Origin: Rhizophlyctis rosea
Taxonomy: Eukaryota > Chytridiomycota > Chytridiomycetes > Rhizophlyctidales > Rhizophlyctidaceae
Assembly: GCA_027596075.1 (NCBI GenBank)
Contig: JADGJC010000044.1
Span: 124,001 to 188,000, forward strand
Length of the DNA: 64,000 nucleotides
Direction: 5' to 3'
Shown: in pieces, positions 1-16,343 of the stretch
How positions within the stretch are numbered: the first letter of the stretch is position 1
Layout: each line of letters opens with the position of its first letter
Made by a program: the position numbers and the translations under genes
The notes under the pieces: generated by a model
Told to the model about the DNA's origin: nothing
Seen by the model: the letters and a program-made list of their open reading frames with translations, nothing else
Database searches by the model: none

Positions 1-54
1 TTCGAACGGATTCTCTTTCTGGTCATCATCTAAGAACGGATTTGCCGTTGCCAT
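1..54 (-). CDS. start of an NPF-motif protein, possibly SCAMP (3' truncated by window edge)
   Basis: Only the first 18 codons are present, reading leftward from an ATG at 54-52. The peptide begins MATANPFLDDDQ and ends NPFE, giving two NPF tripeptides in 18 residues with acidic residues between them. Clustered N-terminal NPF motifs are characteristic of secretory carrier membrane proteins (SCAMPs), where they bind EH-domain endocytic proteins, but other trafficking proteins carry them too. The membrane-spanning part that would settle the identity lies outside the window. The reading is supported by a clean ATG and an open frame to the edge. The family assignment is inference. Confidence 0.42.
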   Translation of the reverse strand, partial: MATANPFLDDDQKENPFE

Positions 55-398
55 ATTGGTGGCTGATATGTTTTGGTCGCGACAAGGTATGAGCTGTCCA
101 AGGTGTATTGGGCGGTCTGGGCAGAAGACAACCTTAAAATATAAATCGACCGGAGGCACGAGGGGCTGGAGGGTTCTGGATGTGGCTTGTTTGCTTATGC
201 AACACATGTGGCTTCGCCTCTCAAATTTCTGCAGCAGCAATCTGCTAAAATAACCTGCAAACGACCATGAACTCAGCGTCATCATACAAAATTCGTTTGT
301 TACAGATGATACAATGATACAGAAACGCTACAGCTACAGACAAGCAAACTCCCAAAACTATATACATGGAACATGGATAACTGGTAACGACCCCATCT
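55..398. other. intergenic, no feature seen
   Basis: This stretch lies between the start of the leftward NPF gene and the stop codon of the leftward Atos-family gene. It should hold the promoter of the former and the 3' untranslated region of the latter. I see no conserved open frame or repeat in it. Confidence 0.5.
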
Positions 399-3300
399 TC
401 ATCTGAACCCACTCTCCAGATCTCTTTCCACAGCAACCACCACACCCTCCCCACGGGCTTCCCCATCCGCAAACCCAAAGTCGCCATTCTTCCCATTGAA
501 ATCAAACTCGGCAACTTCCCCACCCACCGCCTGCTGCACAAAGAGATCTACATCTCGACTACCTCTGCGACCCCGTCTCCCCCCGAAGGATGACGCGGAT
601 TTGACTGGACTAACACTATAGTCATCTAAATTCACCCCAGCCATAGCCATGACATTTCGTCCAAAACTACTTCGCTTGCCCTTAACATGACGGGCTGTGA
701 CGGCGACTTCTTCTTCATCGAATATTAACGACGATGTAGAATGCAGGGACAAGGCCTCGTCCATAGCACTATCTAAGGGCACGTATTTCCCTTCACCTTG
801 AGCGGGTCCATCCGTGACGACATGGAGTCTCTCATCTCCGTCAAAACTACGGTGAGAAAATACTACACGAATTGTTTTAGCAAGATATAAGCGGCGGCGT
901 GGTGTCATGTGGAACTGCAGATGGATAGCGGAACGTAAGCGGGAAGATCGTGAAGATGATTGCGTGAGAGGTGGGTTGGAGTTATATCTAGCTACGTGTG
1001 GGCGGGTTGGTATTGTGGCGGATCGGGAAAGCTGGGCTGACAATGCAGAAGGTGCCGATGGAGATACTGCAGCGTCGGAAGTCGTGGATGATGGTGACTC
1101 AGTTGCAGATGGAGAGGAAGTTTTCCGACTGTCGTTACCGAAACGCACAAGCCGATCGCTATCCTTTGGTGTGCCATATGACTTTTGCCGCAGGAAGGTC
1201 TTAGTAGCAACAGGCATATCACGAAAATCATACGGAATTAAGAAAACTTTGATGACCGTTCGGCTGGGATTTTTGATGACCTAGACAGGCAGATACATAT
1301 CGTTGGAAAGTTGATCTTTTTGAATATGTCAAGAAGCGCACTCACAATCTGCAGCTGGCCTTTTGCTGGCAGGCGATACCCTTCAACGCAAGCACTTCCA
1401 ACCCTACTGGCCTCAACGCAACCTCCCAGCACATCGTCTGGGCTCCGTGGTGGACTCGGTACCCTCGGCTTACTGTCAACTTGCTTGACCGGAGCTTGTC
1501 CACCCATCGGCTGCCCAGCGCCATCGCCAACCCAACACTCCTCCAACTCGATATTTCCAACATAAGGAGTAGCGAAGCCATCACCGTCTTCCAACTCATA
1601 GAAGAAAGCTTTGAACTCGCCGTTAGCATGTGGCGGGCACTTCAAACTTGGTTTGCATTTCCCAAAACTAACTACTCCTATCTCCACACGGAAATTGATG
1701 GGTTTCGAGGGGAGAGTGGACATGCGGCCTGATAAGATTGACTCCTCGTAGGAACCCACGAGGGATCCAAAAAGCTCAGAGGTAGAATTTGTGCGGGATG
1801 ACGGATGTAATTCGGAGACCGTTACTGCTCGGCCTGCAGTCACAATCGGGCTTGCTGTGGAGGGTGCATCACCTTTCGTTGGAGCAAGAGGCGGCCGTCC
1901 CATGGCATGTGGCAAGAATGGATGAGTAGGCGTGGTCAACGGGGTTTGGGATTTGCCGGAAAAGTCGTCAATTCCCCGTGATGCATCCACTGCCCGGACG
2001 TTAATGAACGGGGGACGCTCGTTTGAACATTGATGCGGAGACACGAAAGCCGGTTGTGTTGACGTAGCAGCGGTTGTCATTGGTTGTGGATACGTCTGTT
2101 GTAACGACCCGGCAACACTCTGCACACCTGACGAACCGCCTAATCGCAAACAATACTGAGCACTCCAAATGCGAAGATTAGATGACGACATGCGACTTGA
2201 TACCTTCCCGGTGGATCTGGGTAACCAACATCTGAGGCGGCCGTTCAGATATCGCCGAATGCGAAGAAGCAGCGCCACTTCCGTGCGCCAATCGCGCCTG
2301 CGCATACGAAAGTACTTTCTTCGTCATTGTGGGGCTAGGGAACGGGCTCCCACTCTTATGACCATGCGAATGTCGACGACTACCAGCCGGAGACGAAGGG
2401 CGGGAGCGTCGATCATCAGGATTTAAACAATTGTCCCCATTTGGGCGAGTAGTTTTTGGAGATGTCTAGATTGCGATGTAATTAAAATGGCAGGCTATAC
2501 CGACTCAGTGCCTGGGTCCCTGTTCCTACCTCCCGTCCCTTCGTCGGCGACACTTTTGTTGGGCTGGTACCGCTCACCGGACTGACTTCAAACAAATTTC
2601 CAACATTAGAATCATACACGACCGACAAATTGAGCTTTCCGACACTATTGTGAGCGGACCGAAATTTATACACTTTGAGCTTGGCTCTTCGGTCAAACCC
2701 AGCTGAACCACTTGTTCCCTCTGCATCACTCTCGTGATCAGACCCATAATGTGATGTATCGGACCCCGGAGATGCCGGTAAGGTTGGGGAATGGGGTGAT
2801 GTGGGTGAACCGTTGGAGGTGGGTGTGAGAGGAGACAGAGCGAAACCATCCGCAGTGGCAATGCTATATTTGTGGTGAGATTTCGCTTCATAACTGCAAA
2901 TAGCAGATGGCATACCAATACTTGAGCTCAGCCTTCGCAACACTCCCATCAGCAATCAACGCATGCAGAGGCATGAGTCGCACATAAGAATACAGCGACT
3001 GAATAAGAAGGATTAAATCCGTTACATCTGCCTTCCCACTGTCCCGGACTTTGTCACTAGATTATGATCAGCCAACCACAAATTATTGAGTATATCTTCA
3101 TCGATTTCATGCTTCCTTCGGGATCCCTTACCCAGCCTGATAAGAAATTACCCAACGCTCCAAAAGAGTTCGGCGTCCGCCCACAAATATGTCGATATTG
3201 ACTGGAGCACTATTCCTCCAAAAATCGTGGCGGTCAAAAAGGGCATACATGTCCAAGAGCGGAGAGTCTGTGCTGCTAAATCCAAGTCGCGCTCGCAGTA

Positions 3301-3491
3301 GGACCTGACCAATTTTCGAGGTGAACTCCAATATCTGACCATGCACTCTGGGTATATGGATCCTAGCTACAGGACTCCGCCCTTGATATATTGATATATA
3401 AGCTCCTGTGAGACAAACGGTTGTTACCATGTCCACGAAAAAGGGTCTTACCCAAAGTAGGCGGCCTTCCTTGAGGCTCCGTGAAATGCAT
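399..3491 (-). CDS. Atos-family protein (ATOSA/ATOSB, formerly FAM214 homologue)
   Basis: Seven exons on the minus strand: 3491-3452, 3405-3132, 3056-2922, 2863-2530, 2465-2204, 2139-1346 and 1280-399. They give 906 codons in frame. The C-terminal half carries the Atos signature blocks: LVGSYEESILSGRM near residue 470, EIGVVSFGKCKPSLKCPPH, then FKAFFYE, PYVGNIELE, YRLPAKGQLQI, IKNPSRTVIKVFLIPYD, FRDMPVATKTFLRQ, and IHLQFHMTPRRRLYLAKTIR with VVFSHRSF. The N-terminal 240 residues contain FWRNSAPVNIDIF and LLERWVISYQ, matching the conserved N-terminal region of animal Atos proteins. They also resemble Atg13-type HORMA domains in block order. The middle is Ser/Pro-rich and probably disordered. 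Drosophila Atossa is a nuclear transcriptional regulator of metabolism; the role in fungi is not known to me. The first two exons are the least certain part. Confidence 0.83.
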
Positions 3492-4461
3492 TGTTAACAA
3501 TATAAAAAAAAAATAAACTACCAAAGCCACGTCAGCCGAAACTTCGCAGGAATTTGTGGAATGAGTGGGTGCCGAAGCTTACACTATGTCGCGTATCAAC
3601 GACCTTTCCTAAATATCCTATTGGACGAGGGCGCACAGGCCGAAAACTTGGGCAATGAAAGCGACTTCAGCATTCCAACCTACGGTGCACGCCGTGAGAA
3701 TTCAACCTTATGAGTCTGAACACCAAGAGACTTTGGAGTTCGCACCAACCTCCTTCACCACTAACTGAGTACGGTGTGACTCCGTCAAAACTCTGCAGTA
3801 AGGAACCACAAATGGGCACCGGATACTATCGATGCACAAGGCGGAGGAACTGAACCGGTCGGCGTAACGGACGGGCTCGTGCAGGTTCGGGTGGCGGGTG
3901 GGAAGAAATGGGGTTGAATGAGGTGAGAGTGGCGAGGTTCAAAGGAAACGGCACGGTGAAGACGAGGTCAAGTGATGGTGTGACGAAGAGCTTGCAATGT
4001 GGCTTGGTGGGCGGAGGCGCTTTGAAGATCAGGTGGGACCGCAGTTGGGACCGTCTGACCGTCGGATTTGGTTCGTGCGATGAGAAAGTGTTCTGATTGT
4101 ACCGGTAGGAGAATTGGTTGGTCGGAGGGTTCTCTTACTGCAGGCGATGCGAGACAGCTGACAGCAACTACCGGTATGACCAAGGTTTGATTCGTGTGCT
4201 CTCGTGGCCTTCCTATCAGCGGGAAACGCGTTTAACTTTCGGTAGTACAAACTGTACAACACCCTCAGCGCATACGGGACTCACTATGGCAATATCACAA
4301 CAGAAGGCAGCGCTGAAGGCTGAAAGGCTGGAAATGACCGATTTTTACAGATACCACGACGATGTCGAACTCGTCGAGCCAACACCGTAACCATCCAACG
4401 GCGATACCTACAGAATCCTCCCTGTCTGGTTCCGTGGATTGGTCAACATGCTGTCCTTCTT

Positions 4462-4513
4462 ACCAAATCGAACAGCAGAACGCGATCAATGCAATGTGAT
4501 GCTCAATCCAGCA
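4462..4513. repeat. 52-bp direct repeat, copy 1
   Basis: The 52 bases starting accaaatcgaacagcagaac recur without mismatch at 4572-4623, 110 bp downstream. The spacer between copies is 58 bp and is not itself repeated. No terminal inverted repeats or target-site duplications are visible, so a simple local duplication is more likely than a mobile element. Confidence 0.9.
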
Positions 4514-4571
4514 CTGTGTGGCGCCATGGACATGCATTGTTTACTGATGCAATTTTTCATCACAGTGCAAG

Positions 4572-4623
4572 ACCAAATCGAACAGCAGAACGCGATCAAT
4601 GCAATGTGATGCTCAATCCAGCA
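4572..4623. repeat. 52-bp direct repeat, copy 2
   Basis: Second identical copy of the 52-bp unit that starts at 4462. Complete identity across 52 bases suggests a recent duplication or selective constraint. Confidence 0.9.
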
Positions 4624-6443
4624 ACGAAGGACATTTCAAGCAAGATTTGATGTCACGGACCTTCAATGCTGAACTGTGAACATATGGGTCCAGATCGTCC
4701 GGACAGGATCTTATTCCTTTATGTCGTGGTGACTTCCTGACTTCGAAGATTAGTGGTACATTGGTTCGGGAAAGTGAATAAGATGTGCGAATGTGGACCT
4801 GTTCACTGGCAATGCCCAGGGTTGCTCATCAGTAAACTCGTCGGTTCAATATCGCTCTCCATCTTGTAATGATGGGCAGCAGTGGAGCCAGGACAGTTAC
4901 AGTACTTCAAGGCAAGAATCCATGTTTTGGTGATATGGCGACAACTGATCAGCCGCCACCGGCAAGATGCTCCTTTACTTGATGCTCGGCAACATAGTCG
5001 CTTCTGGTCACCAGCAGTCTTGGGTGGATTTTGGCAGAAAGCAGAGCCACCTGCTGTGCAGCAACACCCGTCTTCATCTGTGATATGTGTTATTTTCGTC
5101 TTGGGTAAAGACATGGCGGAATTGTAATATCCGACAGCCCCATGTACAATCAGCCCACTCGGCTCAATCAACGTTCACGTAAATAACCGCTTCGAACATG
5201 CAAATGTTGAAGTTGGCATTGAGTGTTGTCACTGAATGATCCATGTTTCAACTGTTTCACTGCGGGCCTAACCTCAAAGAAGCATTCATGAAAAATGTCG
5301 AGCATTTCGGTATAGTGTTGACTCGCGGATGGAGATTTCCGACGTTCACCATGCATGTTTTCTAAAATGCCGGGTCAGTTCTAGATACGAACTTGCACTG
5401 TCAGTCAGCTTGCAGACAACTTCAACTCAGACAGATCGCAAACAACAAGGTTGCAGCGGTCGCTCAGATTGGTTTCTCCTCTTTCCGCACAGTGCACATC
5501 ATCCGCCACACCCAACGACGATGACTTCTTGATACTGATAAGTCTCGTTCACCCATTCACCGATTGCTCGCACCACGCGTTTAGTGCGTTTTGTACAAAC
5601 AACCATCAATACAGCAGACATGCAGCACTCCTTGGCTTTCCAGCAAGGATGGCAGGTCGTTGGCCCACCGCCTGCACCCGGCGTCCAACGTCTTCATAAG
5701 TCCTTCAGTGCCAACTTCCGGTCCTTTCATTGAGGGTCGGGGATATTGTATGTTTGTCCATATGTCAGACGGCATTGCATTCAACGTGACCCGATCTCAC
5801 CATTCACTCAAAATGCAAAAACATCGGTACCCCCGCTCATGCGCACGCATTCAGGCAACGAATGCGATGAAGGGTCTTTGTTGTAACATTTCAGAGCAGC
5901 CTGGCGGCCTTGCAAGTTTGAAATTTTGTGGATGTGGTGGCTTGTGACCGTTCGTTTTAGAAATTTAGAATTTCTCAGTTCACAATGTTACACAACTTTC
6001 TCCTTATGGACAATTTCAACGCAATGGGGGTGGAGGGAACCCGTTTTAGTTGTGGCTCGCCCGACGCTCCGCCACAACCACTGCGCCAACCTCTCCCGAC
6101 AGACCCTGGTGAAGTAACAACCGCCAATCAGGCGACAGAGCCGCATCCAGGTAGGAAGGGGGAATATGAAGCTGGAAGGTGGCACGACATTGCGGGTTCG
6201 GGAGTCGGAAGCATAACCGGGCGGTCGCTCGCTGCCAAGATTCGGTCTTTCCCCAAACACTACGAACAACCGAAGATTCCACCCCACACAGGGAAAACCC
6301 CACCAAACTCCACCGCTTTGCGTGCTATGCGGAGTAAAATGACTTGAGGTGGTGCCGCCGCCCGTCACCCGCAAGGAGTGGCCGACCCAACTTTTGTAAA
6401 ACTTTCAAAGTATCATCGTAAAAGTCAGAAACTTTGGTATACC

Positions 6444-7465
<1,022 letters not shown>

Positions 7466-8274
7466 ATGATGGCGGGGATGTTGCTCAGTCTATATGCTAG
7501 ATAGCTGGGCACTAGTCTAGGGGCTTCGGCTTGATGCACTGTGGTACCTTGTTCTGATGTATGTATCTTGCTCCTCTGTACTCTATAAATATACACCAGA
7601 GTTGGCTGGTCCAACTCAATTTTGTTACAATCGGTGTCGCGTTGCTTGATTTGCGGGATGTGTCGGGAGGATGTGTCGGGGAACGCCTAATGCACTCGGA
7701 TGTTTTTGAGCGTACTGATGTTGGAATCACCGCAAAGATCGGGAAACTTCCGGTTGTGACTCTGCCCCTAAATTTGATCGCCGTCCCACTGCTTGAATCG
7801 CGGTGCCAAAGCGGTCTGAATGTGGCGAGTGTGACTCTGCCTCGGAATGTTTTGAGGATTTTGCGGTGCATGCAATGCATGAAACGTTGAAGATGTGCAG
7901 ATCCATTTCCGCTCCTTCCTATGCCCAATGATAGTGCTTCTCCCGCCTAGCCACACATCTCCCTTCCAGAGTTACGCCTATCCTTACCACAACACTCAAT
8001 TTGCCATGTCCATTCACCCAACAAGAGAAATGAAACCAGAAAGTTACATATCACCCATCTCTTTCCATTCTTCTTTAACATCATCGAACAACACAGAGAA
8101 AGAAAAACTATAGGGAAAGAACAAACAACAATCAAGAAAAAACAAAGCAAAAATCAACAGAAAATATACACAGCGTCGAAAGACTAGGTCGGGTTATTAA
8201 AGGGAACGGAAAACTATAGAGTGAAAGAAGAGAAGGGAATAGCGCGTAGAGGCATGTGTTACTTTCGATTGAGT
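7466..8274. other. convergent intergenic region
   Basis: This region holds the 3' ends of the xylanase (rightward) and the PAK kinase (leftward). Open frames at 7512-7928 and 7561-7890 overlap on opposite strands and show no domain. A TATAAATA-like string near 7585 sits in the 3' flank, away from any start codon. Confidence 0.5.
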
Positions 8275-11340
<3,066 letters not shown>

Positions 11341-12446
11341 GCTTCGTTACTTCTGCTTCAGTCACAATGAAAGGGTTACCGCCGGAGGCCGTCTGACTCC
11401 ACACTTGTTTGGGGGTGTAATGAGTGGGCGAAGAGTTATAAAGGTTGCTGAGAACAGGAGGGCCTTCGGAATCCGAGGAACAAAGGTCGTTTATGGCGAA
11501 CAGAAATGAAGAGCAGAGCACGATTACACTAAGAGTGCCGATGTGGAGCGCAACGCCTGCGTATGGACTTAATAGCAAATCGTGGACGGTTCTGCGGGTG
11601 CTGGTGGCACCCTATTCAAGTGTTCCTGGTGACAGGTCGCACAACAGCTGAACTTGACCTTGGCAAGTCTTTGCGAACGAGCAAAGCACCAGTTTTCAGG
11701 ATACGACTTCTCACCACGAGCAGGTCCGTACACGTGAAGAGATAAGGTAGTGTGATGGTGATTGAGACCGGTTGTCAGGTGCGTGTTTCAATTTCGAGGT
11801 TGCAACTCCAGCTCCAAACAGTTCTGCAGTGGTTGGTGTCAACTGTCAGACTGTCAACGACAAGGGCCCACCTTTGTTGTTTCAACCTCGCAGCCTTGCA
11901 GCCTTGCAGCCTTGGACCTTCAACTCAACTCAACTCGGCTGACAGAGTCTGACAGGCCGTGAGTGGTGCACATTGACGCAGGGTGTCCACTTTGTCCCCA
12001 TTCCACCGTGTCACCATGCATCACAATGTATCACCTTCTTGTGTCACATTCACCCGTCATTCCATCTGCGGCTTGACACTCAACTGCCAAATGACTCATT
12101 CTCAGTCAAAAACACCAAGCCTTGATCAAGATCTTGTCACGTGGCTTGATAAGATGGCATGAACCAATCAAAATTGCCAAATCTTATCTTTGTCCTACCC
12201 GGAGCTGATGCAGGATTACACCAGCCACCCATTCGGGCCGCTCCGGCCTGATGAATTTTCCTCCCACCTCCTCCATCACCACCTGCATAAAAGGACCATA
12301 CTCGTCCACATTCCCCGTTGCGTAACTTTATTTCACCTATGCTTCATTTTGCCATCAAACTAGTAACAGGCTGTCATCTCGTTGCTCAACATATTTCAAC
12401 ATCGTCCGTTCTCGTTAGTACTCAAACGGTCAACTGAAATTCAACC
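11341..12446. other. divergent intergenic region with short tandem runs
   Basis: This region separates the start of the leftward PAK kinase and the start of the rightward mitochondrial carrier, so it should hold both promoters. Near 11890-11914 the 8-mer cagccttg occurs three times in tandem, followed by a caact triplet run. The string gcataaaagg near 12286 could be a weak TATA element for the carrier. No gene was recognised. Confidence 0.45.
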
Positions 12447-13746
12447 ATGATGGAAACAAGAATAGATTTTACTTCAATAATGCCAAAATCAAGGCACGAT
12501 AATGGACACCACTTGACCGATTTCCAGCGGTATCAAAGTAAGTTGATTAATTGATTGTGAGAGGAAATGCCATTCAGTCGAGCTTACCTGTCTGCAGAAA
12601 ACTTCATTGCGGGCGGGACGGCTTTGGCAACTGCATTCGCCATTATGCATCCTCTGGACACCCTGAAAACACGGATGCAAGCATCGCCCGCCTCAGCCGC
12701 AGCAGGGTCATCAATTAGCATACGGGCCTTATTTACTGTCGAGACTGCCCGAGTATTGGGACGGGGATTTGTTGCGAGCGTTGCGGGAGCAGGACCACAA
12801 GGCGGCCTTCGCCTGGCAACATATGAATTCACAAAAACCCACATCCTCGCAAGTTCTTCATCACGGTCATCTTCCTCCTACCTCCCCGCATTTGGCCCTA
12901 TCGCTGCTTCTGCTCTTTCTGCCATAACGGGCGATTTTGTGTCATCGATGTAAGCACAATGATTTGCGACATGCGTCGCCAATTGCTGTGGGACTGACAT
13001 GCAACGCTGTGAGTAGTATCAAAGTTCCCCGAGAAGTCATCACCGCTCGCCTCCAGACGAGTCATTGCGGATCAGCAAGCTCGACTGACGTAGTTCGAAA
13101 AATTCTGCGCACCGATGGGGTGAGAGGATTGTTCAGGGGTTTTTGGTCAACTACCGCTAGAGATTGGCCATTTATGATTATTTTGTTCAGTAAGTTCATG
13201 TTCTGGATACGTCGTTTATTGCACGAGAGATACAGATGCTGACTGATGTATGTCGTCTCTTCTACAGCGACATACGAAAGTTTCAAACAATATCATCACC
13301 ACATCACATTCCCATCTGTCCGCTTGGAAAGCTCTAGCACCGCTCAGAACTCAGCCCTGTCACCAATAGAAGAGCGAGTGCGGGCCTCTATCGTAGAGGA
13401 GATGGAAGATCATGTACCGATCACAACATTCAAATCAACGTTGTTTGGCGGAGTCTCGGGGGCGCTGGCGGGATTCTTAACCACACCGTTCGATGTCATC
13501 AAGACAAATATCATGCTTGGTGGACGAGGAGGTGGTTCCATAGTTGGAGTAGCGAAGACTCTGTATGCGCAGCGGAGGGATGCCATGATGAGTTCAGGGT
13601 CAATTCGAAGTATAGGAGCATTTAGACCAGCTGGGGTGTTCTTCACTGGAGCCACTGCTCGGTCGACTTGGTGGTTTTGCGTTTGCTCAATGTTCTTCCC
13701 TGTGTATGAAGGTATGAAAGGCTTCGTTCGAGAAGAACATTTTTAG
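12447..13746 (+). CDS. mitochondrial carrier family (SLC25) transporter
   Basis: Four exons: 12447-12537, 12598-12949, 13017-13189 and 13268-13746; 364 residues. The three-fold carrier repeat is visible. Repeat 1 has MHPLDTLKTRMQ, repeat 2 has KVPREVITARLQ followed by LRTDGVRGLFRGF, and repeat 3 has TTPFDVIKTNIM. Repeats 1 and 3 keep the P-x-[DE]-x-x-[KR] motif; repeat 2 has Thr where Lys/Arg is usual. Gly-rich stretches such as FIAGGTALATAF mark the odd-numbered helices. Carriers with a VPREV-type second repeat resemble the S-adenosylmethionine (Pet8) and Mme1 groups, but the substrate cannot be fixed from motifs alone. The protein should sit in the inner mitochondrial membrane. The first exon, before the repeat, is predicted from splice phase only. 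Confidence 0.88.
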
Positions 13747-14447
13747 ATTAATTGCTTCCCACCACCTTGCCCTCCCTTTGTATATTTACGAGCGAACTGT
13801 TTTGATACCAATGTAGATAATACTCATGTGCATCCCAACGTCATCAAGAGTTGGTCTATCCCATTTTCCTAGATTTGTTGTCCTCATCGAGTCCAAAGGA
13901 AAGCATTGACATATGTGCCCGTTTGAGACTGTGAGTGGATTGCTTCCATCAGTGCAGGGTTCAGATGTGGCTTGTGCGACGCGTTTTGTTTCCCTTGTGC
14001 ATTGGCCTGGGTCAGGTTGGTGATTGACCTTTACCCAATCTGAGACACACCATAAGCCACTCCGGGGTCTTGTGAGAACAGGTCGACTTCGCCTCCCAAC
14101 AGATTTCCCTCGTCAACTCACCCTAAAATATTGCTAGTTAGGTATCTTCGTCAATCACACACCTTACATCATCATCATCATCATAATGGGCACGGTTGGG
14201 GCCTAGGTCACATTCATCATTCTTTCATCCAAAGCGCAGTTGGAGGTTCTGGCGTCATCACTCGTGACCAGTCCAAAACTCTATAAATATTGAATACCAA
14301 CCTTCCCAACCCTGCTCCCCCGCTCAATCTCGCAAACTCCTTCTCACACGCGTTTTTCACCAGCCGGGTCCTTCTCGAGCCTAACGCGTGTGCGTAGGCT
14401 AGATACACTTTGGTGGACGCGAAATACATACCCACAGCACCAAAAGT
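13747..14447. other. intergenic region with a CAT run and a TATA-like element
   Basis: This is the 3' flank of the carrier and the 5' flank of the coiled-coil gene at 14448. A short (cat)n run lies at about 14169-14184. TATAAATA occurs at 14283-14290, some 160 bp upstream of the next start codon, and may be its core promoter. No gene seen. Confidence 0.45.
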
Positions 14448-15930
14448 ATGTCGCAAACACCGACACCTCCAATGTCCATCTTCCAAACTCCGGATGAGGA
14501 ATCCCGCCCTCCGCTTCGCGTTTCGTCCGCCTCGAGGGCAGTCTCCTCTCCCTTCCAACATGATATGTTGACCCCAAACCATGCAAGTCCAGCTACACCC
14601 GGCGCGTCAATCAACGGCTTCTCTGCTCGCTCTCCATCAATGAGCTCGCTGTTCTCTCCCCATGCCGCGACGTCCGTCCAGGTATGTTGTTGATGCCTCT
14701 CTTAATCAAAGTTGACTACAACAGTTTGCAACATGCACTCATTTATACCGTTCTTCAGGACCTTCTCGGTTCGCTTGTGAGCCTGAATCTGGACACAACG
14801 CCTTTGAATGCCAAATTCATGGACCACGAACGCCGGCTCGCCGCTCTTGAACGCGCAGAAGAACACAACAAATCGACCTTGGCATCAGTGGTCTCAAGGC
14901 AAGATGACTTCGGTCTCGGCATGGGAACAATCAGCAAGTGAGTAGCCTCGCGCAGTTCATGTTCATTCAAATAATAATAAAGTGTTCACTACTTGACAGA
15001 AATACAAATGAAGTCAGTCAAAGGGTGTCCGCAGTGTCAAACCGTCTCGACGACCTCCACACCAACCTCAACCTGACATTGCGCGGGATGAACAAAGACA
15101 ATACCGCTCAATTGGATTCAGTGAGATCCTCTATCGAGGAACTGCGCACGTTCCTTGCCTCCGCCAATGACTCTATCCAGATCCTCAAAAAGTCAGTCAG
15201 TACCGTTCAACAGGACGTTCGCGTTACGCATTCCATGGCATTGCAAGCGCGGTCTGACGTTTGGAACTCTGAGGTCCAGTCTTCGCATCGATTCGATTCA
15301 ATTCATGCCCAGATGAATGGAATCAACCCAAGTCGTCCTTTGTGGGGTGGCAATGCTGGGAGACTGTTTGGAGTGAGCCTTCATGGGACTTCGGAGGGTC
15401 TTGACAGCCCGGTCAGCCCGTTGAAGGGGAAGGGGAAGAAGAGGGTCAGGATGGGAGACGAGCGGGATGAGGAAGAGTATGATTTGGATGGTCGATCTTC
15501 CTTCGAAGACGAGGACGGTGAAGATATCGTCATGCACGAACAGGAAGTGGTGTCGCGCCCGACAAGGCCCCTGAAATCGACAAAGATTGCGAAGAGCGTC
15601 GCAGTCGAGGTGGACAACAACAGCTTCCCCATCACAGGCACATCCCCAACGCCCATCGAAACCGATCCCGAACTCGACTCCCACGACGCCCTCTCACCCC
15701 GTCGCACAAACGTCGACGAAGAAGCAAGCGCCAAAACTCCCGACGGAAACAACCCAAACGACAAGATCGCAGTCGCAGTCGCAGCCCAAGGAATCGGGCT
15801 CAACGCAACCCGTCCACCGACCATCCCTACGCCGCCTACGCCGTCCCGTCTCTCCTTCCCCGCCGGCATCGTCATGGGCGCGGCCGGCGTTGCCGCAGCG
15901 GTCCTCGCCGCTGGCAGCAGCAGTTCGTGA
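14448..15930 (+). CDS. coiled-coil protein with acidic, Pro/Ser/Thr-rich C-terminal half; function unknown
   Basis: Three exons, 14448-14681, 14759-14937 and 15000-15930, give 447 residues in frame. Residues 1-78 are Ser/Pro-rich and low complexity. Residues from about 80 to 240 show heptad-like spacing, for example SAVSNRLDDLHTNLNL and VRSSIEELRTFLASAND, so a coiled coil is likely. A basic patch KGKGKKRVR precedes a highly acidic stretch near residue 300. The last 25 residues are hydrophobic and Ala/Gly-rich (AGIVMGAAGVAAAVLAAG), followed by a four-Ser tail, which resembles a weak C-terminal membrane anchor. I do not recognise the family. The gene stands between unrelated neighbours, so context gives no hint of its job. 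Confidence 0.75.
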
Positions 15931-16343
15931 AAAAGTGAAACGAGCTACAATCAGAGGGATGCGTTGTTTTGGGTTTTTTGTGGGAAAAACGGAGGGGTCT
16001 CATTCATGTAAAATCGTTTGGTAGCGTCACTGTTCATAACGATTTTTGGGAGGGAAAGAAAAACGGAAAGAGGAAGCCGAAAAAGAAAGTGACAGGATGT
16101 TACACACTTTTTTTTGTACAGAGTTGCGGCACGAATGTAATATACATGTCCTTTGCAAGTAGTGGTTTTCACATGTATCGCGCCATGCTATACAACCAAT
16201 CTTTCTCATCATTCCATTTCCACAGAACGAAAACACAAATTCCGGGCTATGTACATCTATATTATCACATATATACAGTGCCATCTAAGGTACATTTACC
16301 GTACGATCGTCACACTACCATTGCTATGATCCAAACCTAAAGA
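15931..16343. other. convergent intergenic region
   Basis: Shared 3' flank of the rightward coiled-coil gene and the leftward IMP1-like gene. It is AT-rich relative to its neighbours and contains no supported open frame. Confidence 0.5.

Larger units (their letters stand above)
3492..6443. other. gene-poor 3-kb stretch
   Basis: No open frame here looks like a real protein. The longest, leftward 122 codons at 5171-4803, is Cys-rich but has no recognisable domain and starts in a low-complexity setting. The stretch contains a perfect 52-bp direct repeat at 4462-4513 and 4572-4623. The right end (about 6100-6440) should be the upstream control region of the xylanase gene. The left end should hold the promoter of the leftward Atos gene. 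Confidence 0.5.

Noticed and set aside
2894..2921. A 28-bp intron or a frameshift in the Atos gene
   Set aside because: A later acceptor gives a normal 58-bp intron (2864-2921) in the correct phase.
2482..3436. Atg13 autophagy gene fused to an unrelated downstream gene
   Set aside because: The N-terminal blocks resemble Atg13, but the same blocks occur in animal Atos proteins ahead of the Atos domain. Seven exons join in one frame, so a single Atos gene explains everything.
4803..5171. Leftward Cys-rich 122-residue open frame
   Set aside because: No signal peptide, domain or conserved Cys pattern, and a competing frame overlaps on the other strand. Not enough to call a secreted effector.
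7512..7928. Overlapping open frames of 138 and 109 residues on opposite strands
   Set aside because: They lie in the shared 3' flank of two genes, show no domain and mirror each other, as expected for non-coding DNA.
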